Below are positions 1-6,408 of a stretch of 7,333 nucleotides of DNA, one piece after another (position 1 is the first letter of the stretch; each line of letters starts with the position of its first letter). The stretch is from Oscillospiraceae bacterium (GTDB lineage Bacteria; Bacillota; Clostridia; UMGS1883). The stretch covers positions 1 through 7,333 of the forward strand of contig JAFLUQ010000116.1 of NCBI GenBank assembly GCA_022508735.1. Direction: 5' to 3'. The notes below the pieces were generated by a model. That model was not told the origin of the DNA, ran no database searches, and saw nothing but the letters and a program-made list of their open reading frames with translations. Both the position numbers and the translations under genes were made by a program.

Positions 1-476
1 TTATGGAGGCTGCTCTTCGTACAGTTGCTGAGATCCTCAGCGGCAAGTCCCTTGATAAGGTTGAGTTTGAGGCCGTTCGCGGTCTTGACGGCGTAAAGAT
101 CGCCTCCGTTGAGGCCGGCGGCAAGACTATCCGTGCCGCTATCGCTCACGGTCTTGGCAACGCCCGCAAGCTTCTCGACAGCATCAAGGCCGGCGAGACA
201 GAGGTTGACTTCATCGAGATCATGGCCTGCCCCGGCGGCTGCGTAACCGGCGGCGGACAGCCCATCGTTTCCTCCAGAGTGAAAATGGATGTCAACGTAT
301 CCGCTGAGCGCGCCAAGGCTATCTATGCCGAGGATGCAAGCCTCAGCCTGCGCAAGAGCCATGAGAACCCCTATATCAAGGAGCTTTACAGTGAGTTCCT
401 GGGCGAGCCCTGCGGACATAAGTCCCATGAGCTTCTCCACACCCACTATGTAGCCAGACCCAAGTATGAGGTTTGA
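1..476 (+). CDS. [FeFe]-hydrogenase, C-terminal fragment (5' end outside window)
   Basis: This is the 3' end of an iron-only hydrogenase, which reduces protons to H2 or oxidises H2 in the cytoplasm during fermentation. The reading frame is open from the window edge. The Met at base 3 is internal, because the family reads GGVMEAALR at this point and bases 1-2 fit the end of a Val codon. Counting from that Met, residues 72-87 carry the H-cluster motif MACPGGCVTGGGQP. Its Cys76 and Cys80 correspond to two H-cluster ligands, the second bridging the cubane to the diiron site. Residues about 100-155 form the iron hydrogenase small-subunit domain, ending in EFLGEPCGHKSHELLHTHY. All Ile codons I read here are ATC, unlike the ATA-rich genes downstream, which suggests high expression. 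The N-terminal cluster domains are outside the window, so monomeric and electron-bifurcating (HydA-type) enzymes cannot be told apart. An intrinsic terminator follows 21 bases after the stop. Confidence 0.95.
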   Translation, partial: MEAALRTVAEILSGKSLDKVEFEAVRGLDGVKIASVEAGGKTIRAAIAHGLGNARKLLDSIKAGETEVDFIEIMACPGGCVTGGGQPIVSSRVKMDVNVSAERAKAIYAEDASLSLRKSHENPYIKELYSEFLGEPCGHKSHELLHTHYVARPKYEV

Positions 477-496
477 TTAGATATAAGGTAAATATT

Positions 497-532
497 AATT
501 TCCCCGAGGCATTGCCTCGGGGAAATTTTTTT
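497..532 (+). terminator. Intrinsic terminator of the hydrogenase transcript
   Basis: A perfect inverted repeat has arms TTTCCCCGAGGC (499-510) and GCCTCGGGGAAA (514-525) around a three-base ATT loop. Seven T residues follow (526-532), and two A residues at 497-498 can extend the stem into the T-run. The GC-rich stem plus U-tract is a classic rho-independent terminator. It separates the hydrogenase from the promoter at 540. Confidence 0.95.
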
Positions 533-539
533 CTCGCCC

Positions 540-568
540 TTTACAAACCTTCACATTAATGTTATAAT
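540..568 (+). promoter_or_regulatory. Sigma-A-type promoter for the pqqD-like/ispG genes
   Basis: A -35 box TTTACA (540-545, one mismatch to TTGACA) and a perfect -10 box TATAAT (563-568) are separated by 17 bases, the optimal spacing. Transcription would start near 575, about 33 bases before the ATG at 608. It lies just after the hydrogenase terminator, so the downstream genes form their own unit. No operator or riboswitch fold was seen in the short leader. Confidence 0.85.
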
Positions 569-607
569 ACCATTGAATAGATATTTTTAGTTTTGGAGGT
601 AACGGCT

Positions 608-874
608 ATGAAGCTCAACGGAAAATATAAACTCAGGAAGGTAAGCGACTCCTATGTGGTGGTAAAGCTGGGCGGAGGCTCCCTGAATCTCAGCCAGCTT
701 ATCACAATAAACGAGACAGGTGCATTCATTTTTAACCAGCTCCAGAAGGAAGTAACTATGGACGAGCTTGTAGCCGCCATATTGGCCGAGTACGAAATCG
801 ACGAGGCCGGAGCAAGAGAGGCCGCTGAAACCTATGTCACCAAGCTGGTAGAGATGGGCATTGCCGTAAGGTAA
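608..874 (+). CDS. Standalone PqqD-family (RiPP recognition element-like) protein
   Basis: This 88-residue protein matches the PqqD family: a small winged-helix-like fold with an early beta-hairpin (about residues 6-33) and the signature INETGAFIFNQLQ (34-46). A helical half follows (about 50-86, MDELVAAILAEYEID and on). In PQQ and other RiPP pathways such domains bind the leader peptide and present it to a radical SAM enzyme. Many Clostridia also carry standalone copies of unknown role. The ATG at 608 is preferred over the in-frame TTG at 593, because GGAGG (595-599) sits 8 bases before the ATG while the TTG overlaps that site. No radical SAM enzyme or precursor peptide is visible in the window. 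It is first in a tight run with ispG, with 12 bases between them. Family membership is fairly sure; the function is unknown. Confidence 0.85.
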   Translation: MKLNGKYKLRKVSDSYVVVKLGGGSLNLSQLITINETGAFIFNQLQKEVTMDELVAAILAEYEIDEAGAREAAETYVTKLVEMGIAVR

Positions 875-886
875 AGGAGAACAAAT

Positions 887-1951
887 ATGTCCGAGAAGCT
901 TTTAAACAGAAAACTGACCCGTCAGATCGATGTGGGCGGGGTAAAGATAGGGGGCGGCGCCCCCATAAGCGTGCAGTCCATGTGCACCACCGACACCCGT
1001 GATGTGGAAGCGACGGTGCATCAGCTCAATCAGTTTCACGCGGCGGGCTGCGACATTGCCCGCCTTGCGGTGCTGGATATGGACGCGGCCCGGGCCATAA
1101 GGGATATAAAGGAGCGCACCAATATCCCAATTGTGGCCGACATACATTTTGATTACCGTCTGGCGCTGGAGTGCGCCAGGAGCGGAGTCGATAAAATACG
1201 CATAAATCCCGGCAATATCGGCAGCCATGACCGGGTGCGCGCCGTGGCCGACGCCTGCGGAGAGAAGGGCATACCCATCCGCATAGGTGTCAACGGCGGG
1301 TCACTCGAAAAGGAGCTGCTTGAGAAATACGGCCATCCCACAGCCGAGGCCCTGTGCGAGAGCGCAATGGGGCATATACGTCTCTTGGAGGACTGCGGCT
1401 TTCACGATATAGCCCTGTCGATCAAGTCCAGCGACGTGCCGCTGATGGTAGAGGCCTACGAAAAGATTTCATCTATGATAGATTACCCCCTGCATCTTGG
1501 TGTCACCGAGGCCGGAACGGAGTATACCGGAATAATCAAGAGCAGCATCGGTATCGGTGCGCTGCTGCTGCGCGGCATAGGCGACACTATCCGCGTTTCT
1601 CTGACCGCCGACCCGGTGAAGGAGGTTCGGGCGGGAATAGAGCTCTTAAAGGCTCTCGGCCTTCGCGGCGGAGCACGGCTCACGTCCTGCCCCACCTGCG
1701 GCCGCTGTCAGATAAAAAACATGATCGATATTGCGGGTGAGGTTTCTGACCGTCTTGAAGCGATCGATAAAGATATACACGTGGCAGTTATGGGCTGCGT
1801 TGTAAACGGCCCCGGCGAGGCAAGAGAGGCCGATATAGGCTTTGCCTGCGGCGACGGAGTGGCATTATTGTTTAAGCGCGGCGAGATACTCCGCAAGGTG
1901 CCCATTGGCGAGGCCGTGGACGAGCTGTTTGCAGAAATTGATAAGATGTGA
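887..1951 (+). CDS. ispG: 4-hydroxy-3-methylbut-2-en-1-yl diphosphate synthase (flavodoxin/ferredoxin-dependent), IspG
   Basis: IspG (GcpE) converts MEcPP to HMBPP, the penultimate step of the cytoplasmic MEP isoprenoid pathway, using a [4Fe-4S] cluster and reduced ferredoxin or flavodoxin. The 354-residue protein has the family's full bacterial two-domain form. An N-terminal TIM-barrel (about 1-260) carries VGGVKIGGGAPISVQSM, ADIHFDY (84-90), KIRINPGNIG (103-112) and GVTEAGTEYTG. The C-terminal cluster domain has SCPTCGRC (267-274) and VMGCVVNGPGEA (301-312). By homology to E. coli IspG, Cys268, Cys271, Cys304 and Glu311 hold the cluster. Cys274 is an extra cysteine not expected to be a ligand. 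The start is supported by AAAGGAGA at 873-880, seven bases before the ATG and overlapping the stop of the preceding gene. It is probably co-transcribed with the PqqD-like gene. Confidence 0.98.
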   Translation: MSEKLLNRKLTRQIDVGGVKIGGGAPISVQSMCTTDTRDVEATVHQLNQFHAAGCDIARLAVLDMDAARAIRDIKERTNIPIVADIHFDYRLALECARSGVDKIRINPGNIGSHDRVRAVADACGEKGIPIRIGVNGGSLEKELLEKYGHPTAEALCESAMGHIRLLEDCGFHDIALSIKSSDVPLMVEAYEKISSMIDYPLHLGVTEAGTEYTGIIKSSIGIGALLLRGIGDTIRVSLTADPVKEVRAGIELLKALGLRGGARLTSCPTCGRCQIKNMIDIAGEVSDRLEAIDKDIHVAVMGCVVNGPGEAREADIGFACGDGVALLFKRGEILRKVPIGEAVDELFAEIDKM

Positions 1952-1981
1952 ATTTTATAGTCATATGGAGGCCAGAATACA

Positions 1982-2395
1982 ATGAAAGCGATAAAACGGC
2001 CACTGATATATTTCCTGATATGGGTATTGTGGACGTTCATCTGTATCAGTCTGTCCCGAAATGAGGACGGATACGCAGTGGTTTTTCTGTATGCGACAAT
2101 CGGCTTCGCATTGTTTCTCATTTCTCATTATCATATCAGATTAAGCAGCAACAGGGAAATAATGGAAAAAGAGCCGGAGCTTTACGAGGAAATAAGGAGC
2201 AAAATCAAGGAAAACTTTGTCATTCCTCCTATGATCGCAAGCCATGACTTCAGTGCCGCAATGATGGCTATCTACTACGGCAAGGTGCGGGAATATCCTT
2301 CGATAAGGCCTCAGGTAATTGAGTATAAGGTCTCTATGGCGGCAAGACTCTTGGCATTTTTAATATTTGCAGCTGTAGCTTTATGTATTTGGTAG
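1982..2395 (+). CDS. Unrecognised small membrane protein with three predicted helices
   Basis: I do not recognise this 137-residue protein. It has a basic N-terminus (MKAIKRP), two hydrophobic segments at about residues 7-24 and 30-50, and a charged central stretch (about 51-117) rich in Glu, Lys and Arg. A third hydrophobic segment (about 118-136) runs to the C-terminus, which ends in IW. No catalytic motif or signal-peptidase site is evident. The positive-inside rule would put the N-terminus and central stretch in the cytoplasm, which is inference. The start is supported by GGAGG (1967-1971), 10 bases before the ATG, and the gene begins 30 bases after ispG, so co-transcription is likely. 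It occupies the spot between ispG and polC, which are usually adjacent in Clostridia. No terminator follows it; the polC promoter does. Confidence 0.75.
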   Translation: MKAIKRPLIYFLIWVLWTFICISLSRNEDGYAVVFLYATIGFALFLISHYHIRLSSNREIMEKEPELYEEIRSKIKENFVIPPMIASHDFSAAMMAIYYGKVREYPSIRPQVIEYKVSMAARLLAFLIFAAVALCIW

Positions 2396-2445
2396 AGTGA
2401 CGGACAGAAAAAATAAATTCTTTATGCAAAAAAATGTACAGCAGC

Positions 2446-2456
2446 TATGTTATAAT
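2446..2456 (+). promoter_or_regulatory. Extended -10 promoter for polC
   Basis: TATGTTATAAT fits the extended -10 consensus TRTGNTATAAT exactly. The -35 position 17 bases upstream (2428-2433) is only an A-run, as is common when the TG extension is present. Transcription would start near 2463, giving a leader of about 85 bases before the ATG at 2548. Because the box lies downstream of 2434, an ATG at that position cannot be the translation start of this transcript. Confidence 0.7.
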
Positions 2457-2547
2457 AACCTTGGAAATAGAAGATTTGCATAGCTATAGTGGCAGCAAAT
2501 ATATTCCGCAATACTCTCAGAAGATCACAACGGAAAGGGGCCTTCCC

Positions 2548-5500
2548 ATGGACAAGGTATACATACTGAGCGAGGTTTTCCCGGCGGCGGAGGGCGACGA
2601 AAGCGTCCGCCGCGGACGCGTCGAAAGGCTCGTTATAAATAAAGAGGCGCGTACGGCGGATATAAAGGCGGTATTTGACCGTATATTGCCGCCGGCGTAC
2701 ATAGAGCGTTATGAGAACGAGATACGCCTGGCATATAAGCTGTCAGGCGTAAAAATTGAGCCTTTGTTTGATATACCTGAGCCGTGTGAAGATGACATCC
2801 TTGGCTTTATCGACGCGGAGATCACGCGTTTTCATAACAGCAATCCCATGTGGAGAGCTATTCTCAGCGATTATAAGGCCAATATTCGCGGTGAAAAGGT
2901 TTACATAACTCTACGCCACGGTAACCGTGGCATACTCGAGGACGAAAAAGCTGATGAATATCTGAAAAACCGGCTCAAAAATGGCCTTGGAGTAGGTATT
3001 GAGGTGGGCTTCCTTGAAGATGAGATGGAGGTCGAACACAAGCTCGAGCCTATATATGAGAGAAAGACTGAGCCCAAGGAGGAAAAGACCGAAAGCGACA
3101 TCATTTACGGCAAGGACTTTGACCTTGAGCTTGAGGAGCTTATGGATATCTCCGAGATCAATAACGACGTACAGTCGGTCGTTATCCGGGGCGAGACCTT
3201 CGGCAAGGCTGACGACAAGGGCAAGACGACCGGCTCCGAGGTGCACGAAACAAAAAAAGGCGACAAGCTGATAGTCAGCTTCTATATAACTGACTACACA
3301 GGCTCAATTACCGTTAAAATGTTTGTGCCGAAAAATAAGGCCGACAGCGTATGCGACTTTTTTGCGAAGCCCTATAAATGCGTGGCAGTTCGCGGAAAAG
3401 TGGAGTACGATACCTTCAGTCATGAGCTGACCGTCATGGCCCGTGATATAATCAGGGCAAAAATGCCTGAGGAGAAGGACGAGGCTCCCGTAAAACGCGT
3501 GGAGCTCCACGCTCACAGCAAGTCCTCGGCTATGGACTCCGTAATGGAAGCCAAGGCCTACGTGAAGCAGGCCATAAAGTGGGGCCATAAGGCCGTTGCA
3601 CTGACCGATCACGGCGTTGTGCAGGCCTTCCCCGACGTGTTCAAGGCCAAGACCGACGATATAAAAATAATCTACGGCTGTGAGGGTTATTTAATTGAGG
3701 ACGGAGAAAAATACAACCGTAAGGAAACCAAGCGTTACCATATAATAATTCTGGCAAAAAACCTGACGGGACTTATGAACCTTTATAAGCTTGTGAGTCT
3801 TTCGCACGTGAATTACTTCTATAAGAGGCCGCTCATTCCCCGTGAGGAGCTTATAAAACACCGTGAAGGCCTTATCCTTGGCAGCGCCTGCGAAGCGGGC
3901 GAGCTGTTCCGTGCTATTCGCGACGAAAGGCCCGAGGAGGAGATCCGTAAAATAGGCGAATTCTACGACTATTTTGAGATCCAGCCCATAACCAATAACC
4001 GCTATTTGGTTCGCGAGGGATTGGTGAAGGACGACGAGGCCCTTCGCGATTTGAACCGCCGCATATTGGCTTTGGGTGACGAGATGGGCAAAATGACCGT
4101 TGCTACCTGTGACGTGCACTTCCTGAAGGCGCGCGACGAGGTGTATCGCCGCATACTTCAGGCCAGTCAGGGCTTCAAGGACGCGGACCTGCAGCCCGGT
4201 CTCTATTTCCGCACGACTGACGAGATGCTGGAGGAATTCAGCTATCTGGGCGATCGTGCCTATGAGGTTGTGGTTGAGAACACAAATAAAATCGCCGACA
4301 TGGTCGAGGATATCGCTCCCGTTCCGAAGGAGAACTATCCTCCCAAGATCGAGGGCAGTGAGACCATTATTCAAGAGATCGCCTATAGAAAGGCCAAGGA
4401 GCTTTACGGCGACCCTCTTCCGGACTTCATACAGCAGCGGCTTGAGGACGAGATAGAGAGCGTTGTGGGCCACGGCTATGCAGACCTCTACAACTACGCC
4501 CGTATGCTTGTTAAGCACTCCAACGAAGACGGCTATATCGTTGGTTCACGAGGCAGCGTGGGTTCCTCATTTTTGGCCTATTGTGCGGGTATTACCGAGG
4601 TGAACAGCCTGCCGCCTCACTACCGCTGCCCAAATTGCAGACACAATGAGTTCTATAGGAACGGTGAATATTTCATAGGCTGCGACATGCCTGACAAGGT
4701 CTGCCCCGAGTGCGGCACGCCCTATATAAAAGACGGCTTTGACATTCCCTTTGAGACCTTCCTCGGCTTCGGCGGAGGAAAGCAGCCTGATATCGACCTG
4801 AACTTTTCGGGTGAGTATCAGCCCAAGGCCCATAAATACACCGAGGAGATCTTCGGTGAGGGCTATGTTTTCCGTGCCGGAACAGTGTCTACGGTGGCAC
4901 AAAAGACCGCCTTCGGCTACGTCAAGCACTATTTCGAGGAGCGGGAACAGTACGTGCACAACGCTGAGATAGAGCGTCTAAAAAACGGCTGTATGGGTGT
5001 TAAGACCACTACCGGCCAGCACCCCGGCGGCGTTATCATCCTGCCAAAGGGCCACGACATACACGAGTTTACGCCCGTGCAGTATCCTGCCAACAAGACC
5101 GAATGCGGCATAATAACGACTCATTACGACTATCACAGCATCGATCAGAACCTGCTCAAAATGGATATTCTGGGACACGATGACCCGACAATGCTCAAAA
5201 TGCTCAAGGACCTCACCGGCGTGGAACCCACGGACATAAACATTGCCGACGAAAAGGTAATGAGCCTGTTCACCGGCACTGAGGCTCTCGGTGTCACTCC
5301 AGAGGATATCGGCAGCGAGACCGGAACCTTTGCCGTACCGGAGATGGGCACAAACTTCGTGCGCAAAATGCTGGTTGATACAAAGCCGAAGAACGTCGGC
5401 AACCTTGTGCAGATCTCCGGTCTTTCCCACGGTACGGACGTGTGGACCAACAACGCCCAAGAGCTGATACAGGCCGGAATATGCACCATCAGCGACGTTA

Positions 5501-6216
5501 TCGGCTGCCGTGACGACATCATGGTTTACCTGATACATAAGGGGCTTGAGCCACAGCGGGCTTTCACAATAATGGAGCAGGTTCGTAAGGGAAAGAAGCT
5601 GAAGCCCGGCGACGAAGTGGAAATGCGCGAGCATGGCGTACCCGAGTGGTACATCGGCAGCTGTAATAAGATCCAGTATATGTTCCCCAAGGCCCATGCC
5701 GCGGCCTATGTAACTATGGCGAACCGCGTGGCGTGGTACAAGGTGTATAAGCCCATAGCCTTCTATCAGGCGTATTTCACGGTACGCGCAGATACATTTG
5801 ACTACGAAAAAATGGCCTGCGGCCGTGAACGCTGCCTGAAGGCTATGGAGGATATAAAGGCACTGGAGAAACCTTCGGCCACTGAGAAGGCCACATTTAC
5901 CATTCTCGAGGTGGTAAACGAGATGTATGCCCGAGGCCTTGAATTCACGCCCATTGACATCTATAAGGCCCACCCATCGAAGTTCCTGAATGTTGACGGC
6001 AAAATAATGCCCGCCTTCAACAGTATCGCCGGTCTTGGCCTGGCTGCTGCCCAGAGCATCGAAGACGCAAGGAAAGACGGCCCCTTCCTCTCTGTTGAGG
6101 ATTTTAAGAACCGCACCTCTGTCAGTGGAGCACATATTGACACAATGCGCGCTATAGGCTGCTTTGACGGTATGCCTGAGAGCGCACAGCTCAGCATTTT
6201 TGAGCTCGCAATGTAG
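2548..6216 (+). CDS. polC: DNA polymerase III alpha subunit, PolC type, lacking the inserted exonuclease domain
   Basis: This is the Gram-positive replicative polymerase, which acts at the fork with the beta clamp. The product has 1222 residues, against about 1437 for B. subtilis PolC. In order it has an N-terminal domain (about 1-165), an OB-fold (about 208-300) and a PHP domain (about 316-525). A Cys4 zinc site follows (694, 697, 719, 722), then the palm with PDIDLNFSGEYQP. The catalytic aspartates are Asp748, Asp750 and Asp873, the last two 123 apart as in other PolCs. TGQHPGG, ISGLSHGTDVW and FPKAHAAAY are conserved. A clamp-binding motif QLSIF (1214-1218) lies near the C-terminus. The DnaQ-like exonuclease normally inserted in PHP, with its DVETTG motif, is absent: about 13 residues join EGYLIE to YHIIILAKN. 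Start: GAAAGGGG (2533-2540) lies 7 bases before the ATG; upstream in-frame codons overlap the promoter. Confidence 0.97.
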   Translation: MDKVYILSEVFPAAEGDESVRRGRVERLVINKEARTADIKAVFDRILPPAYIERYENEIRLAYKLSGVKIEPLFDIPEPCEDDILGFIDAEITRFHNSNPMWRAILSDYKANIRGEKVYITLRHGNRGILEDEKADEYLKNRLKNGLGVGIEVGFLEDEMEVEHKLEPIYERKTEPKEEKTESDIIYGKDFDLELEELMDISEINNDVQSVVIRGETFGKADDKGKTTGSEVHETKKGDKLIVSFYITDYTGSITVKMFVPKNKADSVCDFFAKPYKCVAVRGKVEYDTFSHELTVMARDIIRAKMPEEKDEAPVKRVELHAHSKSSAMDSVMEAKAYVKQAIKWGHKAVALTDHGVVQAFPDVFKAKTDDIKIIYGCEGYLIEDGEKYNRKETKRYHIIILAKNLTGLMNLYKLVSLSHVNYFYKRPLIPREELIKHREGLILGSACEAGELFRAIRDERPEEEIRKIGEFYDYFEIQPITNNRYLVREGLVKDDEALRDLNRRILALGDEMGKMTVATCDVHFLKARDEVYRRILQASQGFKDADLQPGLYFRTTDEMLEEFSYLGDRAYEVVVENTNKIADMVEDIAPVPKENYPPKIEGSETIIQEIAYRKAKELYGDPLPDFIQQRLEDEIESVVGHGYADLYNYARMLVKHSNEDGYIVGSRGSVGSSFLAYCAGITEVNSLPPHYRCPNCRHNEFYRNGEYFIGCDMPDKVCPECGTPYIKDGFDIPFETFLGFGGGKQPDIDLNFSGEYQPKAHKYTEEIFGEGYVFRAGTVSTVAQKTAFGYVKHYFEEREQYVHNAEIERLKNGCMGVKTTTGQHPGGVIILPKGHDIHEFTPVQYPANKTECGIITTHYDYHSIDQNLLKMDILGHDDPTMLKMLKDLTGVEPTDINIADEKVMSLFTGTEALGVTPEDIGSETGTFAVPEMGTNFVRKMLVDTKPKNVGNLVQISGLSHGTDVWTNNAQELIQAGICTISDVIGCRDDIMVYLIHKGLEPQRAFTIMEQVRKGKKLKPGDEVEMREHGVPEWYIGSCNKIQYMFPKAHAAAYVTMANRVAWYKVYKPIAFYQAYFTVRADTFDYEKMACGRERCLKAMEDIKALEKPSATEKATFTILEVVNEMYARGLEFTPIDIYKAHPSKFLNVDGKIMPAFNSIAGLGLAAAQSIEDARKDGPFLSVEDFKNRTSVSGAHIDTMRAIGCFDGMPESAQLSIFELAM

Positions 6217-6317
6217 ATGCATATACACTAAATTGTGGCTCTTTGCTCTGAAATATCAATATATAGTAGTTTTTGGCGATTTACGCTGTCGCATTATCAT
6301 AGCAAATGAAATAATAA

Positions 6318-6336
6318 TTTTACAAAAAATGTAAAA
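6318..6336. repeat. Short AT-rich inverted repeat upstream of the spo0A promoter
   Basis: TTTTACA (6318-6324) and TGTAAAA (6330-6336) are perfect 7-base arms around AAAAA, ending 7 bases before the -35 box. It could be an operator for a dimeric regulator, or chance symmetry in AT-rich DNA. It lacks the GC-rich stem of a terminator. Confidence 0.4.
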
Positions 6337-6342
6337 AACCTC

Positions 6343-6371
6343 TTGCATTTTCTTCCAAAATATGGTAATAT
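6343..6371 (+). promoter_or_regulatory. Extended -10 sigma-A promoter for spo0A
   Basis: A -35 box TTGCAT (6343-6348) and a -10 box TAATAT (6366-6371) are 17 bases apart. The -10 is preceded by TATGG (6361-6365), completing the extended -10 TRTGN. The predicted start near 6378 gives a leader of about 30 bases. No match to the sigma-H consensus, known for the sporulation promoter of B. subtilis spo0A, was found by eye. Confidence 0.72.
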
Positions 6372-6408
6372 ATTATCACAATACAAAATGAAAGCGGAGG
6401 AATATGCT

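Larger units (their letters stand above)
6217..6408. other. polC-spo0A intergenic region
   Basis: This AT-rich spacer of 192 bases has no open frame worth calling. No GC-rich stem with a T-run follows the polC stop, so polC termination is not explained here. It holds an inverted repeat TTTTACA (6318-6324) / TGTAAAA (6330-6336), the spo0A promoter and the spo0A ribosome-binding site GGAGG (6396-6400). A TGTCGCA heptamer (6287-6293) differs by one base from the 0A box TGTCGAA. Confidence 0.6.

Noticed and set aside
593..607. TTG start for the PqqD-like gene
   Set aside because: The TTG overlaps the GGAGG ribosome-binding site that serves the ATG at 608.
902..1228. Minus-strand open frame opposite ispG
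   Set aside because: It is antisense to well-conserved ispG codons, with no independent evidence for expression.
2434..2547. Upstream extension of polC from the ATG at 2434 (38 extra residues)
   Set aside because: There is no ribosome-binding site before 2434, the stretch contains the extended -10 promoter, and PolC similarity begins at the ATG at 2548, which has a good GAAAGGGG site.
3691..4518. Minus-strand open frame of 275 codons opposite the polC PHP region
   Set aside because: It is antisense to a conserved domain, has no recognised product, and is a codon-composition artefact.
4978..6228. Long open frame on the minus strand opposite the 3' half of polC (416 codons)
   Set aside because: It lies wholly opposite the highly conserved polC coding sequence, shows no recognisable motif, and is explained by codon bias on the other strand.
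6343..6408. N-terminal extension of spo0A from 6343 or from the ATG at 6388
   Set aside because: Base 6343 is within the -35 box, the ATG at 6388 has no ribosome-binding site, and Spo0A family proteins start MEK.I as at 6409.
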